Shown: positions 40,905 to 51,465 of the stretch, piece by piece
Layout: each line of letters begins with the position of its first letter
Position numbering within the stretch: the first letter of the stretch is position 1
Made by a program: the position numbers and the translations under genes
The notes under the pieces: model-generated
Told to the model about the DNA's origin: nothing
What the model saw: the letters and a program-made list of their open reading frames with translations, nothing else
The model's database searches: none
Assembly: GCA_040285825.1 (NCBI GenBank)
Contig: JAUPSS010000004.1
Location: 372,001-436,000 of the forward strand
DNA length: 64,000 nt
Origin: Eukaryota sp. TZLM1-RC
Taxonomy: Eukaryota; Metamonada: BaSk clade
Direction: 5' to 3'

Positions 40905-42360
40905 TTGCACACTTAAATAAATTAACTCATAACTAATGGAACGACTATCATTGAACCAACATTTCCTCTGCAAAATCTTGATCTGCTTGCTGTCTAGCTA
41001 AAGCTTCATCTTATTCGATTGAAAAACCGAGCTAATCTATAAATGATGGCAAATTGAATCCGTGAACGCCATAAAAAAATAGCAAATCTTTTCATTGTTT
41101 TTTCTTGCACCATTTTTTGAAAGTCATTCATAAAAGTTTCTGCTTCATCTGATAATCTTCCATTTATCGAAAATGGGAAAGCAATAAAAACCAGCTGTGT
41201 ATTTCTATCGACATTAGCCTCTTCAATAACTTTATCATATTTTCTATGTTTCTCTTTTGCTTTAAAATCAAGAGTAATCACAGGATTAACTTTTCTTATA
41301 TGAACCAAAGTATCATTTGCAACATTACATGAGATAAAGTCAACAATAGCTTCAGAATTATCAATCCAATCACAGTATACATCACCTCTATCATCAGAAC
41401 CAAAATTATTCAGAGAAAGTGTTTCCTTCAGCAGTGGCTCTTTGATACACGATATCCTTGCAGTTTGTGCCATATTGAAAACAGTGTCTCTAACAGCATC
41501 ATGTAATGAAGAACGATAAGTTATCAATTTAGATCAATTCAGGGCATGGCGCAAAGTGAGTTGAGGTGAATTCGAACAAATACATTTTTCTTTTGATAAT
41601 AATTGGTTAATGGGGATATTTAAATATAATCTCATTTTTGTTACAAATGCTTCATTAGCGGCACACAATCCAAATCTTCGTGGTTCAATGGTTACAAAAA
41701 GTGAAGAATCTGATGATTTGCTTTCATAAACACCCTTTTCCAATAATAATGACTGAAAATCTTTCTTTAAAACAGCCGAGCTGCATATATCATTATAAAG
41801 ATCATTTTCATACATTCCAGTCAATCGTTTCTGTAATGTTCGAAGAGTGTACTTCAAATTTAAAACATTCTTTTCTGGGATATTGCCATTGAATGATTGG
41901 GGAAAGCATCGACCCCATGTTTTTGCATCAATTTTTGAAATATCTTCATTTAATGTAAAAACAGTGGAACTTTCCGTTGCCATCAATAAATTTTCCCAAT
42001 CTGCAAATCTTTCGGAAAACTCATTGGATTTTTGCATCCAGCAACAAAAGCACACGAGGTAAGAATAGAAGCCTTCGTCCACCCTAAACCACCATAATGT
42101 GGACTAAGGTAAGTATGGTCTGAAATTTGGAACATTTTATATCCCAGTAATTGATACAGAACTTTTGCACGTAATTTATTAAACTTTTGAGCCAAAGGCT
42201 AGTGACAAGAGGATTTGTAGATCGAAATAAATGATTAAAATTGGAACTAAAACACAGTCTTGTAATGGTAAATTTGATGTGTTTTTGTATACCTAAATTC
42301 ATTTGTATATCTAAATTCACCATTCGGTCAATTTTGTCGGAAATTAAGTTTGTTACAATC
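40905..42360 (-). pseudogene. LINE-B copy in unit 1
   Basis: Minus strand, from the thumb region (IKFTITRLCFSSNFNHLF near 42230, SPHYGGLGWTKAS near 42085) through the CCHC and endonuclease region (RGDVYCDW near 41390) to a 3' tail with the ATTAGTTATGAGTTAATTT series near 40925-40940. The frame 42082-41534 ends at a TGA that replaces the second-last zinc-ligand Cys codon (HALN*SKL), and the frame 41527-41006 ends early. Confidence 0.85.
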
Positions 42361-42699
42361 AGTACGGCAGGATTTCCATTTCAGGAATTTTACTTGATTT
42401 TTCCATTTGAAGTTATTATATGTGGCATAGTCACATACATCAGCCGCTTTATTGACAAAGGCAGTTTTCAAACAGTCATTTCAGGTTGTTTTTACAAAAT
42501 TGATCATCATTTGATATCTTCCTATGGCGCTCTCAAAATGAATTTGTCATTATTAATGGTCTTGGCTGTTCGTTATTACCGAACATACTGTATGAATGTA
42601 AAGAAATTTATTACGCAGAAAATAAAAATTCACTCTACTTGGCTAGCAGTAAAGTACAATAAACTTTAATAACTATAATATAACTATAATAGACTATCA
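42361..42699. other. Junction segment between LINE-B and pol in unit 1
   Basis: No coding sequence recognised on the minus strand beyond the LINE start. It may hold the degraded 3' untranslated or LTR end of the pol element. In unit 2 the gag-only LTR element inserted inside this segment, at a site corresponding to about 42521. Confidence 0.5.
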
Positions 42700-45480
42700 A
42701 ATACTATTCAAGACTAACACTGTCTTTTTATCTCTTTCGAGCGACGAGCCCTAGAAGCTCTCATCACAGGATGTGAAGTACTAGTTTTGGGACGCTTCTA
42801 GGATTGGATTTAGTATAGCGACGTGCTTTCGAAGTCTTGGTAAAGTCTTCATACGCGACAGTATTTTGGACTGTAAACATATGTTCGGTGGTCATCTTTT
42901 TTCCCGGCCATTGTACTTGGCAAAAATTACCGTACTGACTGAGCACCTTTTCTATGATGTGTTCTTCGACATCACCAGCTGCAACCCATGAGTGGAACTC
43001 ATCGTTGACAATAACGCTCGAGTGCTAGGGTGCTAAATGTTTGACGCTAGCTTGAACTGTCGTACCTATGCAGAGATTGCTAATATGCACTGACGAATTG
43101 GATACAATCTCAGTTGTTATCAAAGGTCCTAAATAATTTCCATGTAGCTTAGCGGAGGAAATGAAAGCTCTTAAAACCAATTGACCAACTTCAAAAAGAC
43201 TTGGGGTTGTTGATATTTTCAGCTTGGAAGCTTTGAAAGCTTCATGTTGTTGTGCCGCCTTTTCCTGTTTTTCTCAATCTACGAAAATTGATTTCTTGAA
43301 TAAAAGTTGACTCAGACGTCGAGCTTTCAATGATTTCCAGAATTTGCCAGGATCAGATCTAGGCGACACATCAAAACCACAGATCATTTGGTATGGCGTG
43401 TGGTTTGTTATTGAGCTCTGAGAAGAGTTGATCAAAAATTGTACATAAGGCAAATTTTTGGACCACAGGTCGTAGGCGTTGAAGTTTACGAGCAATCTCA
43501 GCAGGTTTTGCAGGATGTCTTTGTTTCGGCGTTCTACCATGCTGTTGGGCTGAAAAAATTCTGGGAATTGACTTTGACACCTTTATGCCCAAAAATTTGC
43601 TCAATTCGTCGAAGACAGCCTTGGAAAATTCGGGTCCATTATCACTGTATATTTGAAATGGGATGCGAAAAATGGCACTGACTGTCAAAATTGATGCATC
43701 TGCAGTAAAATTGGCATTTATTGCTTTTAAAGTGACAATAATCGTGAACCTAGAGAAGCTGTCAATAAATACAAGGATGTGTTTGTGGCCTTTTGGATCT
43801 TCTTGAAGAGGACCAATGACGTCGTCGTTGACACGAGCTAAGGCTTTGTCAGCCCACAATAAACCGGATGGGGGATCGTGCAGTTTGGAAACTGGCTTAG
43901 TTTTCTGACAGGAGTGCCATTCGTTGACGTGCTTGTTCATGTCAGTGAGCATGTTTGGCCACCAATAATCACTGTTTCTGTGCTTGTTCAGGCATTCAGT
44001 TTTGCTTTGGTGGTCTTTTTGTAAAGGTCTGTGCAACAAGTTGAAGGTGTCCTTAATAAGTGATTTGGGAATCACAATTTTGTTGTGAGTCATATATAAA
44101 TCAAGATCATTATTATGCACACAGTTGTTGAAAAAGTGGTCTTTGGAAACTATGGCAAGCTTCTGTTTGAACCTCATCCTACAAAGCCATGGTTCAAAAA
44201 TAAGAAGGTCGTTGGAACAACGTTCTTTGAGGACCATGATGATGTGTTCAAAGTTGTTCAAGTCTTCGATGTAGTATCTTTCGTTTTCAGTTCCATCAAT
44301 TTTATCTACGTTAAACATTGAATGGAAATTTGAAGACGTTTGATGGTACAAATGATTGATCTCATGATGGTTCGTAGGCAAAAATATTCTAGACGACATG
44401 TTTGCATGAACAATATAGCATAGAGTTCCTTTTGGTTAGTTAAACCAGTTCTTTTGACTGTTTGATAACAAACAATTGAAGAAACTGATTGGCCTACGCT
44501 TTTGGTTGATTAAAGGTGCACCGGGGTCTTTGTCAGGTTTAGTTTGACTCCAAATGACTCCACCAACAGCGATATAGGATGTATCGCAACTTATCAGAAC
44601 TTGATTCCTGAATGGAGGTAAGTTGAGAGGCATGTGCATTGCTATCAATTGTTTGATCTGAGTCAGGAGTTTATAGTGCATGTCGGTCCATTGAAGGCGT
44701 TGCGCTCTGCGTTTGGATTTAACGTTTTCGTTGTTCCCCTCCTCATTCTGAATCAGTTTGATGATAAGAGCAATGAGCTCAAATACATGTAGCAGCCATT
44801 TTTTGACAAAGTTGACTGATTCTACAGGGTTGCCGACGTCCTTCACCGACTTTGGTCTAGCAAGATTCAACAGAGATTCGGTCCAAGTGGGATCTATTGT
44901 CCTTGTTTTGTTCTGAAAAACACTGCCCAATATCTTTATTGGGTGTTTAGACGACACGAGGTGGCGCTTTGCAAATCCCAAGGATACTTTTTCGGATCTT
45001 GCTTGCTCAAGGTTATGCTTGAGGTGGTCGTGGAATTCGTCAAAGGTTGTACCTATGGCTATTTTGGCATCTATGCAAATGAATATTCCTTCTTCAGAGA
45101 AGCTGTCAGTCATGACGTTTTGGAATTCAACTGGGACATTCTTGAGGCCGTAAGCTGCACGTTTGACCATGATGCTTTTGCAGGGAATGTTCAGGACTGT
45201 TTTCTGCCAGTGTTTTTTAGCAATCTTCAGTTCCCAAAAAAACTTTGGAAAGGTCAAAAGTGGCTATGTAGTTCGCTTGGGAGAGAAAGATTAGCACATT
45301 CGTTCAACAGGGGCTCAACAAAAATGGTGTTGGCGTTAACTCCTTTGGCTCTCATAAAGGTGATGTATCCAGTAGACAGAATGCGTTTCAAGTCAATGAT
45401 CCCAATGCTAATGTACTTGCTGTGAATGGTGATAAAGTTCCCTTCTTGGTGGAAAAGAAATAGAAAAGAAATAGTTTACA
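42700..45480 (-). pseudogene. Ty3/gypsy-like pol remnant in unit 1 (RT, RNase H, integrase, chromo-like tail)
   Basis: Reading down from 45480: degraded RT fingers; FDLSKVF then a frameshift in a T run (about 45245); AAYGLKNVPVEFQNVM; the catalytic loop as FICIDAKIA, where YxDD is expected; RNase H start SCDTSYIAVGGVIWSQ; a stop at 44436; NHHEINHLY, where RNase H has TDH; integrase zinc finger with H-H-C but W in place of the first Cys of CxxC; DDVIGPL and YSDNGPEF; a frameshift near 43545; MVERRNKDIL supplying the third catalytic residue; a GPY/F-like module (VGQLVLRAF, NYLGPLI near 43130-43190); and a chromo-like tail FCQVQWPGKKMTTEHM (42764-42946). RT-RNaseH-integrase order defines Ty3/gypsy; the tail suggests a chromovirus-like lineage. 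Dead. Confidence 0.85.
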
Positions 45481-45589
45481 TTGATTTATTGTCCTATATA
45501 TATAGGTTTGCTCACTGGGAGAAAGTTGATCTTTTGCTTCAAGAGATGATTATTCACAATTTCTATCATTAAGTCTAGTTTATACTGTT

Positions 45590-45845
45590 TTGATTTCAAT
45601 AAATTTGTTTGTATTTTTGACTTCTGAATTAATGAAATGTTCGTTAGAAGGATTACGAGGGTGTATGGACATAGTATCTAAAATGGTAAAACTACCATTT
45701 AAGCTGGGAAGAACCATATCACCTCTTGTCAGACCCATAGAAGTTCTTTTTGTAGCGCGTACTATCAATATTGGGGCCATCCAGAATTACTTTTTGATTG
45801 CAAAACCTCTGAGAAGGAATCTACTCGATATGATTCGGACATGAC
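45590..45845 (-). pseudogene. LINE-C endonuclease fragment in unit 1
   Basis: The frame has SMGLTRGDMVLPSLNGSF and ILDTMSIHPRN, matching the LINE-C nuclease core at about 22530-22600. Compared with unit 2, two one-base T insertions (near 45751 and 45789) break the upstream part (RVDSFSEVLQSKV). Confidence 0.75.
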
Positions 45846-45939
45846 GGAATAATACAATTACAATATTGCAAAACATAATTGTTCTACAAAATCATTATTT
45901 TCCATCTTGTGTTAAAAAGCAATGACGATTTTTACTTCC

Positions 45940-46560
45940 AGGATGAGGAAGCTATATGAACGTACATCAACAGCGCCTTTAAAAACCTTCAAATGTCCCA
46001 TGTAGATTTCGTGACCGCTATAAAATGATTTCAATTTCAATTCTCTCAATACTGTTTTTAGACCATCTTTGGTTTTTTCTTAAACCTTAAATAAATGATC
46101 CAAATTTTGTATGCCAAGACCAATTCCCAATAAACTGAATGATCACATTATTAACCCCTTTAAAAAGTACCCAAGCCCAATTGCGTTGCAGATGACCAAT
46201 ATGATGGCTGCAAAATCTTTGACACTGTTGGTAGTAATTGAATACACAATGACGATATTTGCATCAGAAATTATACCATGAAGATCAAATGCATTGGTCT
46301 GGGTAGAGATCATTGGTCCTTCAACTGATCTGCAACAATTACAAAATTGGGTTTAAGCTTGGAGCATGAGACAACTTGGACACTGTAGACATTATCGTTT
46401 AGGTAAAGCCAAGTTCCAACATTGCTTCTATAACACAATCATCGTTTGTGGCAGCAAATATGAACAAGGCGGTCTGTGCCTGAGTAACGAGAACCATGAC
46501 TTATGTCTGTTTTTCAACGAAGAAAACCTGGAAGCGAGCCACCAATTACCTTAACAAGTT
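45940..46560 (-). pseudogene. Eroded unknown reading frame downstream of the fusion gene, unit 1
   Basis: The minus strand reads protein-like stretches (LVTQAQTALFIFAATNDD, then VEGPMISTQTNAFDLHG, ISDANIVIVYSITTN, ELKLKSFYSGHEIYMGHL, GAVDVRSYSFLILEVK) separated by single stops. The last piece faintly recalls the [14 protein letters not shown] end of the neighbouring ART protein. Not identified; present in unit 2 as well. Confidence 0.3.
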
Positions 46561-47191
46561 GTCTTTCAGTTGTACCAACAAAAAAGTGTGAACAATGAAA
46601 CAACAAATGAATTGAAGAATGATACAAGGAATCAATGCAAAGAACTAATCTAACCTAACCTGACCAAACCTGTGATGAAGTGGCAGTGAGTAAGCAATGT
46701 GCTTATTCAATGAAAAACAGAGACGATTCAAAAACAATGATTGCAAACATGTTTTCATCCATCGAAGGACATGGCGTTTACAGAAGTAATTCAATACAGC
46801 AGAATCATTTCAACAACTGTTGTACATGATTGGTCATCAAACTCGTCATCAGAAGAGAAACGCAATTGTGAAGGAAGATTCTTTAACCATAATTTGAGCA
46901 AGACAGATGGTTTTAAAGAAGAAACACCTACAAATTAATCATCAGCCTGCTTTTAAAATCGAAAAGGATAAGCAAACCTTAATTGTAAAAAAACGGCGCC
47001 TTTAGAGATTTTGTTATTGTGAAATAGGTTTGGGAAGATTTAGAGAAAACAGTGTCCTTGGTATAAATCACATCAACTGAATCATTATTGAGACAGATCT
47101 TGATCAGTTGTAGTGATTGTAAAACCAGCAAAACATGGTTTGTTGTGTGATATCATTTATTTACAATTCTATATTTAAAAACAACAAAGAA
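46561..47191. other. 3' flank of the fusion gene, unit 1
   Basis: No gene recognised on either strand. The plus-strand frames at 46366-46554 and 46741-46938 are short and unsupported. Confidence 0.4.
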
Positions 47192-48222
47192 CTATACTTC
47201 CTTGATAAGCAGCCCATATGGACGTACATCAACATCTTCTTTAGACACCCAATATTCACCCACTTTGGTTTTCTTTTTGGAAATAATGATCAATCTGTCA
47301 GAAGCTGGGTTAACTCTATTTTGCAATACAACCTTAAAGCGTCGACCATCAGCTTCATAAGTTGGTGCGTACAGTGCTGCAACTTCAACATCGGGAGTTG
47401 TGTAAACACCTGGAATGAGCAACAAAATGATGAGGGCATACCATGACCAAAGAGAAATCTTCTCCCCTTTGAGAGATTGAAACCATCATTTGCGATAGTG
47501 TTAGCGCTGTTGTGTGCGGTACCATGGTACGAAACTGGCCATTCATTATCGTTGGATTTTGTTCGTAGTCCCTGGGTACCTAGCCATTCGTTACCATCAT
47601 TGAACTTGTCCTTCACTTTCAACGCAATTCTGTTCCATCCATATGGGCGATAGTATCTGTGTTTTCCACGATAGAAAACAGTACCATCGTCTCTTAAGTT
47701 TGTAAAGTCAAAGCTGAAGGCAGAGTCCACAATGTTCATATCAAAACCATATGGTCTTACTTCATCACCGCCACCACGGAGACGTAGAACTAGGTGAATT
47801 GTTGAATTATTCTGTACACTATAAGATGATAGAGACCGACCATCCTCAAGTTGCCTTCCGGAAAAAATCAAGCGTTGTTGATCATAAGGGATACCTTCCC
47901 GTTCTTGAATTTTGTACTTGAGTGATTCAACGGTGTCTAGTTCTTGCAAATCAATTGGAATGGTTTTTCCTGTTATAGTTTTAACTTTCAGACCATCGGG
48001 TTCGGAGATCGGGGACGAAGGCCTGTTACTAGAGGCAGGAGGCCCACCTCCTATGGCATCCGTGATGCGATCAGGACTACGATCTCCTACTGTACCACAT
48101 TGAAGAGAAAGTTGGTGTAAGTCAAAGAACGTGATCGGAGCCACTACATCAGGATCTGAAGTTGTACTAAGGGCTTGACCGAAGACTGTCTCTAAAGCAC
48201 CTTTGATGACGTTAGTACTCAT
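47192..48222 (-). CDS. Ubiquitin-like domain fused to PARP-type ADP-ribosyltransferase, one 32-nt intron
   Basis: Exon 1 is 48222-47442 and exon 2 is 47409-47192. The intron 47410-47441 (GTATGCCC...CATTCCAG) is 32 nt, and its removal gives a 332-residue frame. ATG at 48222 is the first in frame. Residues 1-75 form an unrecognised leader rich in Ser/Pro/Gly. Residues 76-151 are a ubiquitin domain ([38 protein letters not shown]) followed by Gly152. After a linker with RPYGF and RPYGW comes an ART fold: SYHGT (His233), FGHGVYTTPD (Tyr263, across the splice junction), and GEYWV (Glu312), the H-Y-E triad of PARP-type enzymes. It ends [15 protein letters not shown]-type enzymes transfer ADP-ribose from NAD; the target is unknown. 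Ub followed by Gly could be cleaved by a deubiquitinase. Confidence 0.85.
47410..47441 (-). other. 32-nt spliceosomal intron in the fusion gene
   Basis: GT-AG ends, pyrimidine-rich 3' part. Splicing joins LFGHG to VYTTPD, restoring the exact ART motif. Without splicing the ART domain loses its Tyr and Glu. Confidence 0.8.
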
Positions 48223-49088
48223 TCGTGAATGTTGATACAATAAAGTCGATTATTTGATTGTAATTCACTGATTATCATTTGCGTTAAAGGATTGAATTTT
48301 GAAATCAATCTTTCCTTCTTTAAATATGATTGCTTTAACGGCATATATGCAGGTCTAAATGAGCAGCTTTACATTTTAAAAAAACTATTCAACAAAATAG
48401 GCTGCAATAGAACTTGGTTAAATTTGCTTTACTTTTGAATTCTCCAATTTGGATGGAATTGACATAACGGTAAGTCATATTCATATGGGGCTATTCCACA
48501 TTTTCTGATTTTATTGTGAGGAAAAATCAAGAGTTTAAACCAAAAACGTAAAATTTGATTAAATATTGTTTCCACAAAAATTTACAATGTTAACAACTGT
48601 TTTTATTCAAACTTCATACATTTCGATAAAGTGATCGCTGATTTTGATTCAAGGCGGTAGGTTTAGAAGTTTCATGGACTAGGTACTGAAAGGGATACCC
48701 CATTCAATCGACATTTGGCATAGATTTCTATGATATCCAACACTGTTTCGACAAATAATCTGCTTTTATCAGCCTTCAGAATGTTCTAAGTCCCTAGCTT
48801 ACTTACCCAGAACTTAAAGAGTGATGGTTTAGATTATTTGCCGAACTTTGAATGATGTGGTTCCTATTGCATCAGCAATGTCAGATAATCAACATTCAGG
48901 CTGATGGTGCTATACAGGTAGTGTATATGGATCATATAACTAAATCTTACAAATACAAAAGTTGACAAAGGTCATTGAGAATGAACTTATTAAACTTGTG
49001 GATCGCAGATGAAGGACTTGAAATCATATGAGACTGACTTTAAGCTAAAATCCAATTGAACCCGTCCTGACAAAATTATCGAAGAAAA
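48223..49088. other. 5' flank of the fusion gene, unit 1
   Basis: AT-rich, with no supported ORF. It should contain the promoter of the fusion gene; no specific motif is recognised. Conserved in unit 2. Confidence 0.4.
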
Positions 49089-49373
49089 TTAAAAATTTGA
49101 AAGAGCAGACAACAATTGAGAAATATCAGGAAATCCTAGATTGTCAACACAACAATAGTAAACTTTGCTCGGATTTCCTGTCAATGGTAAATAATCAAGC
49201 TTGGTCTTAGGAACAGTCGCTGTTATAAGTGATAGAACCAAACCTATAGAAAGAACTCCGTGAAAGTCAGAAGCAAATAGGTTGGAAACGATCGTATTGA
49301 AAGCAAGTCTTGTTGTTGCTTTTACTTGAATTCTGACAATACCAATCACATTTGCAGCACTTTTGCGATTCAA
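49089..49373 (-). CDS. Unknown 94-codon open frame, possible exon, unit 1
   Basis: The frame is open but begins without an ATG, just after an AG (AAATTTTAG at about 49382-49390) that could be a splice acceptor. It reads NVIGIVRIQVKATTRLAF, LSIGLVLSLITATVP and LGFPDISQLL, with one hydrophobic stretch. The copy in unit 2 (58955-59239) keeps it open with few changes. Family unknown; it may be an exon of a gene I cannot reconstruct. Confidence 0.3.
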   Translation of the reverse strand: MNRKSAANVIGIVRIQVKATTRLAFNTIVSNLFASDFHGVLSIGLVLSLITATVPKTKLDYLPLTGNPSKVYYCCVDNLGFPDISQLLSALSNF

Positions 49374-49674
49374 GGGATCTGTTTCTAAAATTTACAAAAA
49401 TCTCAGAGAATATATTATATCAAGTATTTCAGCAATACAAAAAATGATGCTTGTGTTGTTCTTGTTTCTGACACCTTTTCAATGTCGAAAATTTTAATAT
49501 TTTACTCAATGCAATATTTATTTAAAACACAGTGAATGAAAAATCATCAACTATACAACTAGTGCTCGCACATTCTCAAAACCCGCCTCTCATTCATCGA
49601 AACAATTAATTAACTAAAGATTTGGAAAAATTACCACCTTTTTTTGAAATATTTCGATCTATCTATTTATTTAA

Positions 49675-51120
49675 TTGGCACACTTAATTAAATTAACCCA
49701 TAACTGATGGGACGACTATCATTGAATCAAAATTTCCTCTCCAAAATCTTGATCTGCTTGCTGTCTAGCTAAAGCTTTTCTTATTCGATTGAAATACCGA
49801 GGTTATCTATTAAAAATGGCAAATTGAATCTGTGAAGTCATATCAAATCTCTTCATTGTTTTTTCTTGAACCATTTTTTGGAAGTCATTGAAACAGTTTC
49901 TGCTTCATCTGATAATCTTCCATTTATCGAAAATGGTAAAGCAATAAAAACCAGCTGTGTATTTCTATCAGCATTAGCTTCCTCAATATCTTTATCATAT
50001 TTTCTATGTTTTTCCTTCGCTTTAAAATCCAGAGCACTCACAGGATTAAGTTTTCTTCTGTGAACCAAAGTATCAATTGCCACATTACATGAGACAAAGT
50101 CAACAATAGCTTCAGAATTATCAATCCAATCACAGTATACATCACCTCTATCATCAGAACCAAAATTATTCAGAGAAAGTGTTTCCTTCAGCAGGGGCTC
50201 TTTGATACACGATATTCTTGCAGTTTGTGCCATATTGAAAACAGTGTCTCTAACAGCATCATGTAATGAAGAACGATAAGTTATCAATTTAGATCAATTC
50301 AGGGCATGGCGCAAAGTGAGTTGAGGTGAATTCGAACAACTACATTTTTCTTTTGATAATAATTGGTTAATGGGGATATTTAAATATAATCTCATTTTTG
50401 TTACAAATGCTTCATTAGCGGCACACAATCCAAATCTTCGTGGTTCAATGGTTACAAAAAGTGAAGAATCTGATGATTTGCTTTCACAAACACCCTTTTC
50501 CAATAACAATGACTGAAAATCTTTCTTTAAAACAGCCGAGCTGCATATATCATTATAAAGATCATTTTCATACATTCCAGTCAATCGTTTCTGTAATGTT
50601 CGAAGAGTGTACTTCAAATTTAAAACATTCTTTTCTGGGATATTGCCATTGAATGATTGGGGAAAGCATCGACCCCATGTTTTTGCATCAATTTTTGAAA
50701 TATCTTCATTTAATGTAAAAACAGTGGAACTTTCCGTTGCCATCAATAAATTTTCCCAATCTGCAAATCTTTCGGAAAACTCATTGCATTTTTGCATCCA
50801 GCAACAACAGCACACGAGGTAAGAATAGAAGCCTTCGTCCACCCTAAACCACCATAATGTGGACTAAGGTAAGTATGGTCTGAAATTTGGAACATTTTAT
50901 ATCCCAGTAATTGATACAGAACTTTTGCACGTAATTTATTGAACTTTTGAGCCAAAGGCCTAGTGACAAGAGGATTTGTAGATCGAAATATATGATTAAA
51001 ATTGGAACTAAAACACAGTCTTATAATGGTAAATTTGATATGTTTTTGTATATTTAAATTCATTTGTATATCTAAATTCACCATTCGGTCAATTTTGTCG
51101 GAAATTAAGTTTGTTACAAT
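49675..51120 (-). pseudogene. LINE-B copy in unit 2
   Basis: Same extent as in unit 1. The frame 50842-50294 stops at the same TGA in place of the zinc-ligand Cys as in unit 1; the frame 50287-49853 ends early because four bases are missing near 49888 relative to unit 1. The 3' tail near 49680-49715 (CGTCCCATCAGTTATGGGTT) is identical in style to unit 3 and unlike unit 1. Confidence 0.85.
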
Positions 51121-51285
51121 CAGTACGGCAGGATTTCAATTTCAGGAATTTTACTTGATTTTTCCATTTGAAGTTATTATATGTAGCATAGTCACATACA
51201 TCAGCCGCTTTATTGACAAAGGCAGTTTTCAAACAGTCATTTCAGGTTGTTTTTACAAAATTGATCATCATTTGATATCTTCGTA

Positions 51286-51424
51286 TGATGCCGTTAGGCA
51301 GATGAACACACGAAGAAGAGAGAGAAATCTGAGTTTATTAATAAAACTGATTCATAAATGAGTATCACGTCATCAGTCGAAATACAAAGAAACCTACTAA
51401 TTCAATTTGAGTTCAACAACAACA
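51286..51424 (-). repeat. 3' LTR of the gag-only element
   Basis: A 139-bp repeat identical by eye to 52248-52386. With the Gag gene on the minus strand this is the 3' LTR; the adjacent purine-rich tract supports that orientation. Confidence 0.9.
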
Positions 51425-51465
51425 CTACTTTTTCCCACTTTTCTGAGGACAAATACAGTACTGTC

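Noticed and set aside
42241-42669. 142-codon plus-strand ORF in each array unit
   Set aside because: Antisense to the LINE-B start and the junction segment; interrupted by the LTR element in unit 2 and without recognisable domains.
43520-43570. Programmed frameshifting in the integrase
   Set aside because: The same pol has several other frameshifts, a stop and active-site losses shared by all units, so plain decay explains it.
44943-45425. 160-codon plus-strand ORF, repeated at 54811-55293
   Set aside because: It is antisense to the recognisable RT of the pol remnant; its conservation only reflects the recent unit duplication.
47135-47446. Plus-strand ORF over the ART exon
   Set aside because: Shadow of the ART coding strand, which has clear motifs.
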